From assembly GCA_051960855.1 (NCBI GenBank), contig JBQCDV010000132.1:1-20887 (forward strand): a DNA stretch of 20,887 nt, written 5' to 3'. Below the pieces are notes generated by a model. The model was given only the letters and a program-made list of their open reading frames with translations, had not been told where the DNA came from and searched no databases. This stretch comes from JBQCDV01 sp051960855. Lineage in GTDB: Bacteria > Actinomycetota > Actinomycetes > JAJZTN01. Position 1 is the stretch's first letter. Every line of letters begins with the position of its first letter. The position numbers and the translations under genes are program-made. Below are positions 1-5,205 of the stretch, piece by piece.

Positions 1-1
1 C

Positions 2-106
2 TACGCCCCGTTGCGGGGACATCTGCCGCCGGAGGCGCTGCGTGACGTGGAGCGCTCCGGGGTGGGCTGGGTCAGCTACGCGACACCCCGTCGCGGCTAC
101 CCCTGA
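2..106 (+). CDS. C-terminal end of an unrecognised protein (partial)
   Basis: An open frame enters from the left edge and ends at TGA 104-106, giving 34 codons. The tail reads ...LPPEALRDVERSGVGWVSY... and ends GYP. I do not recognise the family. The codon pattern (G/C at third positions) fits a real gene end, and no other frame here is better. It runs towards the minus-strand small ORF at 204-353, with about 100 nt between them in which I see no clear terminator. Confidence 0.4.
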   Translation, partial: YAPLRGHLPPEALRDVERSGVGWVSYATPRRGYP

Positions 107-203
107 GCCGGTCTGCGCAGTCCGGCGCCGCCTTGGTCCTCTCGCTGTGCAGGTTCTGGCGCAGTAGCGCAAGAAACCGTCGAGTGAGAGGGCCTTCGAC
201 CCG

Positions 204-353
204 TCAGCGGCGCACGACGCGTCGCAGGACGGGCCGCAGACCGTGCTCGCGGCAGCAGGTGGCTTCGGCCACGAGCCGAGACTCGCAGGCCGCGCGTCGC
301 AGGTCTCGGACACGCTCGTTTGCGACGGTGGTGGACAGGCGCGGATCGGACAT
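204..353 (-). CDS. small 49-aa basic protein, unknown function
   Basis: This minus-strand ORF starts at ATG 353-351 and stops at TGA 206-204. It is preceded by a strong Shine-Dalgarno sequence, AAGGAGAG, four bases before the ATG. The product begins MSDPRLSTTVANERVRDLRR, is rich in arginine (including the C-terminal RRVVRR) and carries a Cys-Cys pair (ATCCREH, residues 31-37). No membrane segment is visible. It lies downstream of arsI on the same strand, separated by the 24-bp tandem repeat, so it may be read from the arsI transcript or from its own promoter in the repeat region. The CC pair beside arsenic genes is suggestive of metalloid binding but is not proof. I do not recognise the family. 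The ribosome binding site is the main support that it is translated. Confidence 0.5.
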   Translation of the reverse strand: MSDPRLSTTVANERVRDLRRAACESRLVAEATCCREHGLRPVLRRVVRR

Positions 354-390
354 GGTGCTCTCCTTGGTTCGGTAGTGGGTCAGGGGCGTC

Positions 391-513
391 CCGTGGTGCC
401 CAAGTACGGGTGTCGGGTGGTCCCCAGGTCAGGGCGCCGGGTGGTCCCCAGGCACGGGCGCCGGGTGGTCCACAGGTGCGCGCGGCGCCGGGTGGTCCAC
501 AGATGCGGCTCCC
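391..513. repeat. 24-bp tandem repeat, about five copies
   Basis: Copies begin at 391 (degenerate, about 17 of 24 matches), 415, 439, 463 (27 bp, 3-bp insertion) and 490 (end degenerate). Each core copy starts GGGTGGTCC and most end GGCGCC. The array lies between the end of arsI (550) and the start of the 49-aa ORF (353), both on the minus strand, so on that strand it would be intercistronic or 5' leader sequence. The period is a multiple of three, which creates a plus-strand reading frame repeating GGPQxRAP, but that frame runs antisense into arsI and is unlikely to be a gene. Confidence 0.75.
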
Positions 514-549
514 GCCCCCTGGGGCCTTCGGCGTCTCGCGCGAGGGATG

Positions 550-1005
550 TCAGGCGCAGCAGGCGGCACCTTCGGTGTCACAGCAGCCGACCGCGTCAGG
601 CTCGCAACAGCCGGCCTCCGGTGTCGCCGCCGCGAAGGTCTCGCTGTCGGCGAGCACGGTGTAGACCTCCCACCGCTCGCCGTCGGGAGCGCCTTCCACC
701 CAGAACTTGTCCTGCCGGGCGTAGCAGCAGGTCACGTCAGGTTCGTCGCGCAAAACGGCGCCCGACGCGGCCAGGCGCGCTCGCTCGTCAGCGACGCGGT
801 CGGAGTCAGCCACCTCTACGCCGAGGTGGTTGATCGTCCCGCCGGCTCCGCCCTCGAGCAGCACGAGCTTCAGCGGAGGCTCGGCGATCGCGAAGTTGGC
901 GTAGCCGGGCCGCACCTTCGCCGGATCGACACCGAACAGCTGCCGGTAGAAGTCGGTCGCGGCCGACACGTCGGACACGTTGAGGGCGAGCTGCAGACGG
1001 GACAT
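550..1005 (-). CDS. arsI: ArsI/CadI-type VOC-family C-As lyase
   Basis: This 151-aa vicinal-oxygen-chelate protein resembles ArsI, the Fe(II)-dependent dioxygenase that cleaves the C-As bond of trivalent organoarsenicals, and the cadmium-induced CadI relatives. The N-terminal Q5 (SRLQLALNV), H60 (TINHLGVEV) and E113 (RWEVYTVLAD) match the metal ligands of the family. The vicinal pair C93-C94 (VTCCYARQDKFW) matches the arsenical-binding cysteines. The C-terminus carries three more Cys-Cys pairs (133-134, 141-142, 149-150), a tail seen in some actinobacterial members that may bind metal. I chose ATG at 1005 because GAGAGGA lies just upstream. A GTG at 1020 is in frame, but the ribosome site would then lie inside the gene. 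It is divergent from arsR across an operator region. ArsI is more likely than a pure CadI role given the arsR-arsC context. Confidence 0.9.
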   Translation of the reverse strand: MSRLQLALNVSDVSAATDFYRQLFGVDPAKVRPGYANFAIAEPPLKLVLLEGGAGGTINHLGVEVADSDRVADERARLAASGAVLRDEPDVTCCYARQDKFWVEGAPDGERWEVYTVLADSETFAAATPEAGCCEPDAVGCCDTEGAACCA

Positions 1006-1030
1006 CGCGGTTCCTCTCACGGCGAGTTAT

Positions 1031-1081
1031 ATTGAAGTAGATCTATGGATCACTATCGTGAAAGCATCGATGTATGTCAAT
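1031..1081. promoter_or_regulatory. probable ArsR operator pair between arsI and arsR
   Basis: Two 17-bp elements face each other in the divergent intergenic region. ATTGAAGTAGATCTATG lies at 1031-1047. The reverse complement of 1065-1081 reads ATTGACATACATCGATG. They match at 13 of 17 positions. Each is itself an imperfect inverted repeat of the form ATTGA-N7-TCxAT, as expected for a dimeric ArsR/SmtB repressor, so one site could serve each divergent promoter. A TATAAC-like -10 for arsI lies on the minus strand near 1027-1032, overlapping the left element. The assignment is inferred from position and symmetry. Confidence 0.65.
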
Positions 1082-1091
1082 GGGTAGGCGC

Positions 1092-1466
1092 ATGACTTCT
1101 CTCAAGGTGGAAACCCTGGGGGCCGAGCCTGTGACAGCCGAGCCGGAGCGGATCGAATCCTGCTGCGCTCCCCTGGCGGCCGAGGTGGTCGACGCGACTG
1201 CCGCCGAGCGTCTGGCGCGACAGTTCGCCGCTCTCAGCGATCCCGTTCGCGTCCGCCTGGTCTCGCTGCTCGCAACGGCGGAGGGCGGCGCTGTCTGCGC
1301 CTGCGACCTCGTCGAACCGGTCGGCAAGAGCCAGCCGACCGTGAGCCACCACCTCAAGATCCTCACGGAGGCGGGGCTCGTCGCCGGGAGCAAGCGAGGC
1401 CGCAACGTCTGGTACTCGGTGGTCCCTGGAGCGCTGCAGGCACTGCAGTCGGTCCTCGCAGCGTGA
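1092..1466 (+). CDS. arsR: ArsR/SmtB-family arsenic-responsive repressor
   Basis: This 124-aa winged-helix repressor is expected to leave its operator when it binds As(III) or Sb(III). The recognition helix region KSQPTVSHHLKILTEAGL (about 79-96) is typical of ArsR. Two candidate thiolate sites are visible: an N-terminal vicinal pair C24-C25 (ESCCAPL), as used in Corynebacterium-type ArsR, and C69/C71 in AVCACDLVE, the position used by the E. coli-type CxC site. I start at ATG 1092, after a weak GGGTAGG. An in-frame ATG at 1074 lies inside the proposed operator and would add six residues. The stop overlaps the GTG of arsC by four bases, so the two are co-translated. Confidence 0.93.
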   Translation: MTSLKVETLGAEPVTAEPERIESCCAPLAAEVVDATAAERLARQFAALSDPVRVRLVSLLATAEGGAVCACDLVEPVGKSQPTVSHHLKILTEAGLVAGSKRGRNVWYSVVPGALQALQSVLAA

Positions 1467-1909
1467 ACGCCGTTGCCGGCCATGCGCAGACAGTGCGTCC
1501 CTCGGCCCCGACGATTCTGTTCGCCTGCGTACACAACGCCGGCCGCTCGGTGGCAGCACAGCTGCTCGCGCAGCGCCTGGGTGGCGACCGCGTCTCGGTG
1601 CTGTCGGCCGGCTCGCACCCCGCCGACCGGGTCCATCCCGTCATCGCCCAGGTGCTGGCCGAGCGCGGCTTGGACACGAGGTCGCACCGGGCGCGCCTGC
1701 TCGATGCTGCCGTTGTCCGGTCCAGCGACATCGTCGTGACGATGGGCTGCGGAGAGACCTGCCCCGTCTTCCCAGGTATCGCCTACGAGGACTGGGCGAT
1801 CCAGGATCCCGCCGGCCAGGAGGTCGCCGTGGTTCGCGGCATCGTGGACGCGATTGAGCTGCGCGTGCGTGACCTGATCGAGCGACTCACCGGCGAGCCG
1901 AGCAAGTAG
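1463..1909 (+). CDS. arsC: arsenate reductase, LMW-phosphatase-fold type
   Basis: This 148-aa protein reduces As(V) to As(III). The phosphatase-like P-loop is CVHNAGRS (C22-R28, the CX5R signature). Further cysteines C96 and C100 lie in VTMGCGETCPVF, followed by YEDWAIQDP with the expected acidic residues. The GCGxTCP and YEDW pattern resembles actinobacterial, probably mycothiol-linked, ArsC enzymes, but the reductant cannot be read from sequence. The GTG start overlaps the arsR stop (GTGA) with no separate ribosome site, implying translational coupling. A strong hairpin begins at the stop codon. The As(III) product would need an efflux pump, and none is encoded in this window. Confidence 0.93.
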   Translation: MNAVAGHAQTVRPSAPTILFACVHNAGRSVAAQLLAQRLGGDRVSVLSAGSHPADRVHPVIAQVLAERGLDTRSHRARLLDAAVVRSSDIVVTMGCGETCPVFPGIAYEDWAIQDPAGQEVAVVRGIVDAIELRVRDLIERLTGEPSK

Positions 1910-1942
1910 GAGGGCTTGCCGCTGGCTCAGGCAAGTCCCTCC
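1909..1942 (+). terminator. rho-independent-like hairpin after arsC
   Basis: The left arm GGAGGGCTTGCC (1909-1920) pairs with GGCAAGTCCCTCC (1930-1942), with one bulged base and a 9-nt loop. It begins at the last base of the arsC stop codon. It lacks a clear U-tract, as is common in high-GC actinobacteria. Confidence 0.7.
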
Positions 1943-1997
1943 CCTTCCTCGTCTACCGCGCCGTTTGTGGGGCAACTGCCCGGGCAAACCCCTGGCC

Positions 1998-3005
1998 GTG
2001 CGCGAACGCCCCGTCGAGGCCGCGCTCGCCGCGCTCGTGCGCGACGGGCAGCTCGACCTGCCGCAGCCCGGTTGCGGTCGGACCTATGAGCGCTGGGCCC
2101 AACTCGCCGCGCTCTGCGCCGCTGACGCCGTCGTCGGTCGCCTGGCAGAAGCCCACACCGACGCCCGCGCGATCCTCGCCGAGCTCGGAGTCACTGAAGG
2201 CGACGTGGCAGCTGCCGGAATCTCCTCGGACGCGACGTGGGGGGTGTGGGCCGCCGAGCCTCCCAGCCACATCGTCACGGCTACCCGAACGCCGTCCGGG
2301 TGGACACTGTCCGGCACGAAGGCCTGGTGCTCGGGGGCGGGAATCCTCGACGCCGCCCTCCTGACCGCCGTTGCTGAGGACGGGCGGCGACTGTTCGCCG
2401 CCAGGCTGTCCCAGCCCAGCGTCACAGTCGAGCAAGGCACGTGGCAGGGCCTGGGCATGCGCGAGAGCTCGACCGAGCCAGTCGGCTTCCGCGACGTCCC
2501 CGCACTCGAGGTCGGTGCCCCGATGGCCTACCTCGAGCGGCCGGGCTTCTGGCACGGCGCCATCGGAGTGGCCGCCTGCTGGCACGGGTGCGCCGTCGGG
2601 ATCGCCCGGACGGCGCTCGACACCCTTCGCCGGCGGGACCTCGGCCCCCACGCCTACGCCCAGCTGGGGGCGATCGACGTGGCCCTCGCCAGTAGCGACG
2701 GGGCGCTCCGGTCTGCTGCCACGGCCATTGACGCCGACCCGGAGGACAAGAGGGGTGCGGCGCAGCGGAGGGCGATGCGGGTGCGGGCAGTCGTCGAGCG
2801 CAGCGCGACCGAGGTGATCGAGCGCGTGGGTCGCGCTCTCGGGCCGTGGCCCCTGGCCCAGGACGCGGACCACTCCCAACAGATCGCGGACCTGCAGGTC
2901 TACCTCCGGCAGAGCCACGCCGAGCGGGACCTCGAGCAGCTCGGCCGACTGACAGTGTCGGCGACCGAGGCGACCCCGCAGTTGGGCGGCTGGCCAGGAT
3001 GGTGA
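1998..3005 (+). CDS. acyl-CoA dehydrogenase-like flavoprotein
   Basis: The product (335 aa from GTG 1998) resembles the short acyl-CoA dehydrogenases found beside NodS-type methyltransferases and GT2 enzymes. Visible features are the middle-domain stretch TPSGWTLSGTKAWCSGAG (about 98-115) and the helical C-terminal domain ending in LQVYLRQSHAERDLEQLG. It is shorter than the usual 380-400 aa because the N-terminal helical domain is reduced. The start is uncertain: a TTG at 1965 is in frame, and neither has a clear ribosome site. I prefer 1998 because the residues from RERPVEAALAALV onward look like the first helix. The stop overlaps the methyltransferase start by seven bases. The substrate is unknown, and the canonical catalytic Glu of the family is not evident to me. 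Confidence 0.85.
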   Translation: MRERPVEAALAALVRDGQLDLPQPGCGRTYERWAQLAALCAADAVVGRLAEAHTDARAILAELGVTEGDVAAAGISSDATWGVWAAEPPSHIVTATRTPSGWTLSGTKAWCSGAGILDAALLTAVAEDGRRLFAARLSQPSVTVEQGTWQGLGMRESSTEPVGFRDVPALEVGAPMAYLERPGFWHGAIGVAACWHGCAVGIARTALDTLRRRDLGPHAYAQLGAIDVALASSDGALRSAATAIDADPEDKRGAAQRRAMRVRAVVERSATEVIERVGRALGPWPLAQDADHSQQIADLQVYLRQSHAERDLEQLGRLTVSATEATPQLGGWPGW

Positions 3006-3607
3006 CCTCTGTCGGCCGTGAGTACTTCGACGAGATGTACGCCCGCTCCCCCGACCCCTGGAGTTTTCAGACGCGCTGGTACGAGCACCGTAAGCGGGCT
3101 CTCACACTGGCGGCCCTCCCCCAGCGGAGATTCACCCGCTGCTATGAGCCAGGATGCAGCATCGGCCTCCTGACGCACGAGCTGGCCCTGCGATGCGAGG
3201 AGGTGATCGCGGACGACCTGCACGCAGGGACGGTGGAGGCTGCCCGACTCCGCAACGCCGAGTTCGCTCATGTCACGGTGACGCAAAGGCGGGTCCCTCA
3301 GGAGTGGCCCACGGGCGAGTTCGACCTGATCGTCGTCAGCGAGCTCGCCTACTACTTCGACACCTCCGAGAGGGACCGCCTTTGGGAGCGCGTCGCTGCC
3401 TCCCTGACGGCAGATGGCGTGGTCGTGGCGGTGCACTGGCGGCCGCAGGTGGCGGAGTACCCGACCAATGGCGACACCGTCCACCGCGAGCTGCGCGCTT
3501 GCGAGAAGTGGCACAGCCTGGCGCGGTACGAGGACGACGACCTGATGCTCGACGTCCTCGCCCAGGGTGCTCGGGCGTCAGTCGCGGCGCTGGAGGGGCT
3601 GTGGTGA
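2999..3607 (+). CDS. NodS-like SAM-dependent methyltransferase
   Basis: This 202-aa class I methyltransferase resembles NodS-type N-methyltransferases. It opens with YFDEMYARSPDPWSFQTRWY (9-28), characteristic of that group. SAM motif I is EPGCSIGLLT (50-59), the acidic motif II region is ADDL (71-74), and the post-motif strand is FDLIVVSELAYYF (108-120). I start at ATG 2999, overlapping the end of the upstream gene, because the family signature begins only a few residues later; GTG 3002 is also possible. Its stop overlaps the glycosyltransferase GTG by four bases. In many bacteria this domain is fused to or adjacent to a PIG-L deacetylase, which is missing here. The acceptor is unknown; an amino sugar or glycolipid amine is a reasonable inference. 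Confidence 0.9.
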   Translation: MVTSVGREYFDEMYARSPDPWSFQTRWYEHRKRALTLAALPQRRFTRCYEPGCSIGLLTHELALRCEEVIADDLHAGTVEAARLRNAEFAHVTVTQRRVPQEWPTGEFDLIVVSELAYYFDTSERDRLWERVAASLTADGVVVAVHWRPQVAEYPTNGDTVHRELRACEKWHSLARYEDDDLMLDVLAQGARASVAALEGLW

Positions 3608-4314
3608 CTGTCCGCGGTCCACTAACCGTCAGTCACGTGGTCGTGGTCATCCCTGCACACAACGAGGAGGGGTTGCTGCCCCGCTGCCTCAGGGCCGTGG
3701 CTATCGCCTCCCGTCAGTGTGACGCGATAGTCGACGTCGTCGTGGTGGCTGACGACTGCGACGACGGGACAGGAGAAGTAGCCAGGGTCGACGGTGTATG
3801 CGTCGTCGAGATTGCGGCCCGCAACGTCGGGGCTGCCAGGGCCGCCGGGGTCGCGGCCTGGCGGAGTGGCCACGTTGCTGAGCCGACCGAGAGCACCTGG
3901 ATCGCCACCACTGACGCCGACAGCCGCGTGCCACCGCGATGGCTGTCGGCGCAGCTGGCAGTAGCCGCGGCCGGCGCCGACGCCGCGGTCGGGATGGTCC
4001 GCGTCACCGACTGGGAGGACCGCCACACAGACGTGGCGCGCGAGTGGCAGTCACGGCATCTCGCCGTGCCCGGTCACTCTCATGTGCACGGCGCCAACCT
4101 CGGCGTCCGCCTGTCCTCCCTCGACGCCGCCGGCGGCTTCCTCCCACTCGCAACTGGCGAGGACGTAGACCTCGTCGCACGGCTGGCGGCCCACGGGGCC
4201 CGGCTCGTCCGCACGGCGACCGCGCCCGTGGCAACCAGCGCCCGCCGAGAGGCACGGGCTCCCGCTGGCTTCGCCACCTATCTGGACAGCCTCGAGGCCG
4301 CCCTCGCGGTCTGA
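3604..4314 (+). CDS. family 2 glycosyltransferase
   Basis: This 236-aa GT-A fold enzyme starts at GTG 3604, overlapping the methyltransferase stop (GTGA). Motifs in order are VVVVIPAHNEE (12-22, nucleotide-binding strand), VVVADDCDDGT (46-56), the asparagine motif ARNVGAARAAG (72-82), the metal-binding DAD at 94-96 (TTDADSRVP), and GEDVDL (175-180), near the expected catalytic acid. No transmembrane segment is visible, so it should act at the cytoplasmic face. The tight overlaps with the methyltransferase and acyl-CoA dehydrogenase imply one pathway that builds and decorates a sugar-containing product. The donor and acceptor cannot be read from sequence. Confidence 0.92.
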   Translation: MTVRGPLTVSHVVVVIPAHNEEGLLPRCLRAVAIASRQCDAIVDVVVVADDCDDGTGEVARVDGVCVVEIAARNVGAARAAGVAAWRSGHVAEPTESTWIATTDADSRVPPRWLSAQLAVAAAGADAAVGMVRVTDWEDRHTDVAREWQSRHLAVPGHSHVHGANLGVRLSSLDAAGGFLPLATGEDVDLVARLAAHGARLVRTATAPVATSARREARAPAGFATYLDSLEAALAV

Positions 4315-4330
4315 CGCGCGCTACCGCGCG
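4315..4330 (+). terminator. small GC hairpin after the glycosyltransferase
   Basis: CGCGCG at 4315-4320 and 4325-4330 can pair around a CTAC loop directly after the TGA at 4312-4314. The stem is only 6 bp and lacks a T-tract, so its terminator strength is doubtful. It separates the GT2 operon from the promoter of the next gene. Confidence 0.3.
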
Positions 4331-4347
4331 ACCTCTCGATTCAGGCT

Positions 4348-4380
4348 GTGAACGACGCGGCGCCTAGATTCAAGCTGTGA
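4348..4380 (+). CDS. possible 10-codon upstream ORF
   Basis: GTG 4348 opens a frame encoding MNDAAPRFKL and ends at TGA 4378-4380, which overlaps the SDR start GTG 4377 by four bases (GTGA). It lies in the first copy of the direct repeat. It could couple translation into the SDR gene, or it may be a by-product of the duplication. There is no ribosome site and no direct evidence of translation. Confidence 0.22.
   Translation: MNDAAPRFKL
4365..4377 (+). promoter_or_regulatory. leaderless-type -10 element for the SDR gene
   Basis: TAGATT at 4365-4370 fits the TANNNT -10 pattern. GTG 4377 lies seven bases after it, where transcription would be expected to start, and there is no ribosome site. 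This is the arrangement of leaderless actinobacterial mRNAs. The -35 region is unclear and overlaps the first repeat copy. Confidence 0.45.
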
Positions 4381-5138
4381 GTGACGCAATGCCGCCCCCG
4401 CCCGTGCTTCTCGTGACCGGCGGTGGTCGGGGCATCGGGGCGGCCACCGCCCGCTTGGGGGCGGAGCGCGGATACCGGGTCTGTCTGACCTACCGGGAGG
4501 ACGCGGATTCGGCGCAGCAGGTGGTGGACCAGATTGCAGCCGGCGGCGGCCGGGCCGAGGCGATACGCGCCGACGTCCGAGATGAGAGCGACGTCATCGC
4601 CGCCTTCGACGCCGCGGCAGCTCTCGGCCCCCTCACGGCGGTCGTCGCCAACGCGGGCATAGTCGCTCCGCCCTCTGACCTTGCCGACATGGGTCTCGAA
4701 CGCATGCGAGCCGTGCTCGAGGTCAACGTCCTCGGCACCCTCCTGACGGCCCGCGAAGCAGTGCGGCGCCTGGGCACTGGCCGTGGCGGCGCCGGTGGCG
4801 CGATCGTCTTGCTGTCGTCGGTGGCGGCCAGGACAGGAGCTGCCCACGAGTACGTCGACTACGCCGCGGCCAAGGGCGCAGTGGACTCACTGACCATCGG
4901 TCTCGCGCACGAGGCAGCGGCGGAGGGCGTGCGAGTCAACACCGTCCGGCCCGGCATCACTGCGACCGAGATCCATGCGCGAAACGGCACACCCGGCCGG
5001 CTCGAGCGCCTCGGGCCCCAGCTGCCGCTCGGGCGCGCCGGTAGCGCTGACGAGGTGGCCGCGGCGATTCTGTGGCTCTGCAGTGACGAGGCGAGCTACT
5101 GCACCGGCAGCATCCTCGATGTCGCCGGTGGCCGATGA
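4377..5138 (+). CDS. short-chain dehydrogenase/reductase
   Basis: This 253-aa classical SDR with FabG-like architecture is an NAD(P)H-dependent oxidoreductase. Motifs are TGGGRGIG (14-21, Rossmann glycine motif), NAG (92-94), N117 in EVNVLG, catalytic Ser in VLLSSVAAR (147 or 148), and Y162/K166 in DYAAAKGAVD. The C-terminal VRPGITATEI region and the ending SILDVAGGR are standard. A basic/acidic TYRED after strand 2 does not settle the cofactor. The GTG start appears leaderless. It lies 62 nt after the GT2 gene and leads straight into the CoA-transferase, so it may begin a second transcription unit. The substrate is unknown. Confidence 0.93.
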   Translation: MSDAMPPPPVLLVTGGGRGIGAATARLGAERGYRVCLTYREDADSAQQVVDQIAAGGGRAEAIRADVRDESDVIAAFDAAAALGPLTAVVANAGIVAPPSDLADMGLERMRAVLEVNVLGTLLTAREAVRRLGTGRGGAGGAIVLLSSVAARTGAAHEYVDYAAAKGAVDSLTIGLAHEAAAEGVRVNTVRPGITATEIHARNGTPGRLERLGPQLPLGRAGSADEVAAAILWLCSDEASYCTGSILDVAGGR

Positions 5139-5205
5139 TGCCGCACTTCTTCGGCGCCGCCCGGTGCCGATGATGACGAGCCGATGCGAGTGGCCGATGA
5201 TGCCG
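5127..5205 (+). repeat. three copies of a GGCCGATGATG element at the SDR/CoA-transferase junction
   Basis: GGTGGCCGATGATGCCG (5127-5143), GGTGCCGATGATGACG (5163-5178) and AGTGGCCGATGATGCCG (5189-5205) share a core containing ATGATG. The first and third match at 16 of 17 positions. The first contains the SDR stop codon. The second and third contain candidate CoA-transferase starts. This looks like local duplication of a translation-coupling site. Confidence 0.6.
5135..5173 (+). CDS. possible 12-codon bridging ORF
   Basis: ATG 5135 overlaps the SDR stop (ATGA) and encodes MMPHFFGAARCR. Its TGA at 5171-5173 overlaps ATG 5170 of the CoA-transferase, again as ATGA. The arrangement would carry terminating ribosomes from the SDR to the CoA-transferase. 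Both overlaps are seen directly; translation is inferred and may be fortuitous given the repeated ATGATG. Confidence 0.22.
   Translation: MMPHFFGAARCR

Larger units (their letters stand above)
4338..4387 (+). repeat. 21-bp direct repeat spanning the SDR start
   Basis: GATTCAGGCTGTGAACGACGC (split here as GATTCAGGCTGTGAA then CGACGC) at 4338-4358 recurs as GATTCAAGCTGTGAG then TGACGC at 4367-4387. The copies match at 18 of 21 positions with a 29-bp offset. The second copy contains the SDR start codon (GTG 4377), and the first holds an equivalent GTG at 4348 in another frame. Confidence 0.65.

Noticed and set aside
391..513. CRISPR-like array
   Set aside because: The units are contiguous, with no unique spacers between them, and no cas genes are present. 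It is an ordinary tandem repeat.
320..664. plus-strand frame with GGPQxRAP repeats
   Set aside because: The protein repeat only reflects the 24-bp DNA repeat. The frame runs antisense into arsI and has no ribosome site.
1043..1987. 314-codon minus-strand frame under arsR-arsC
   Set aside because: It is antisense to two genes with clear catalytic and DNA-binding motifs, and it runs through the operator and the terminator hairpin.
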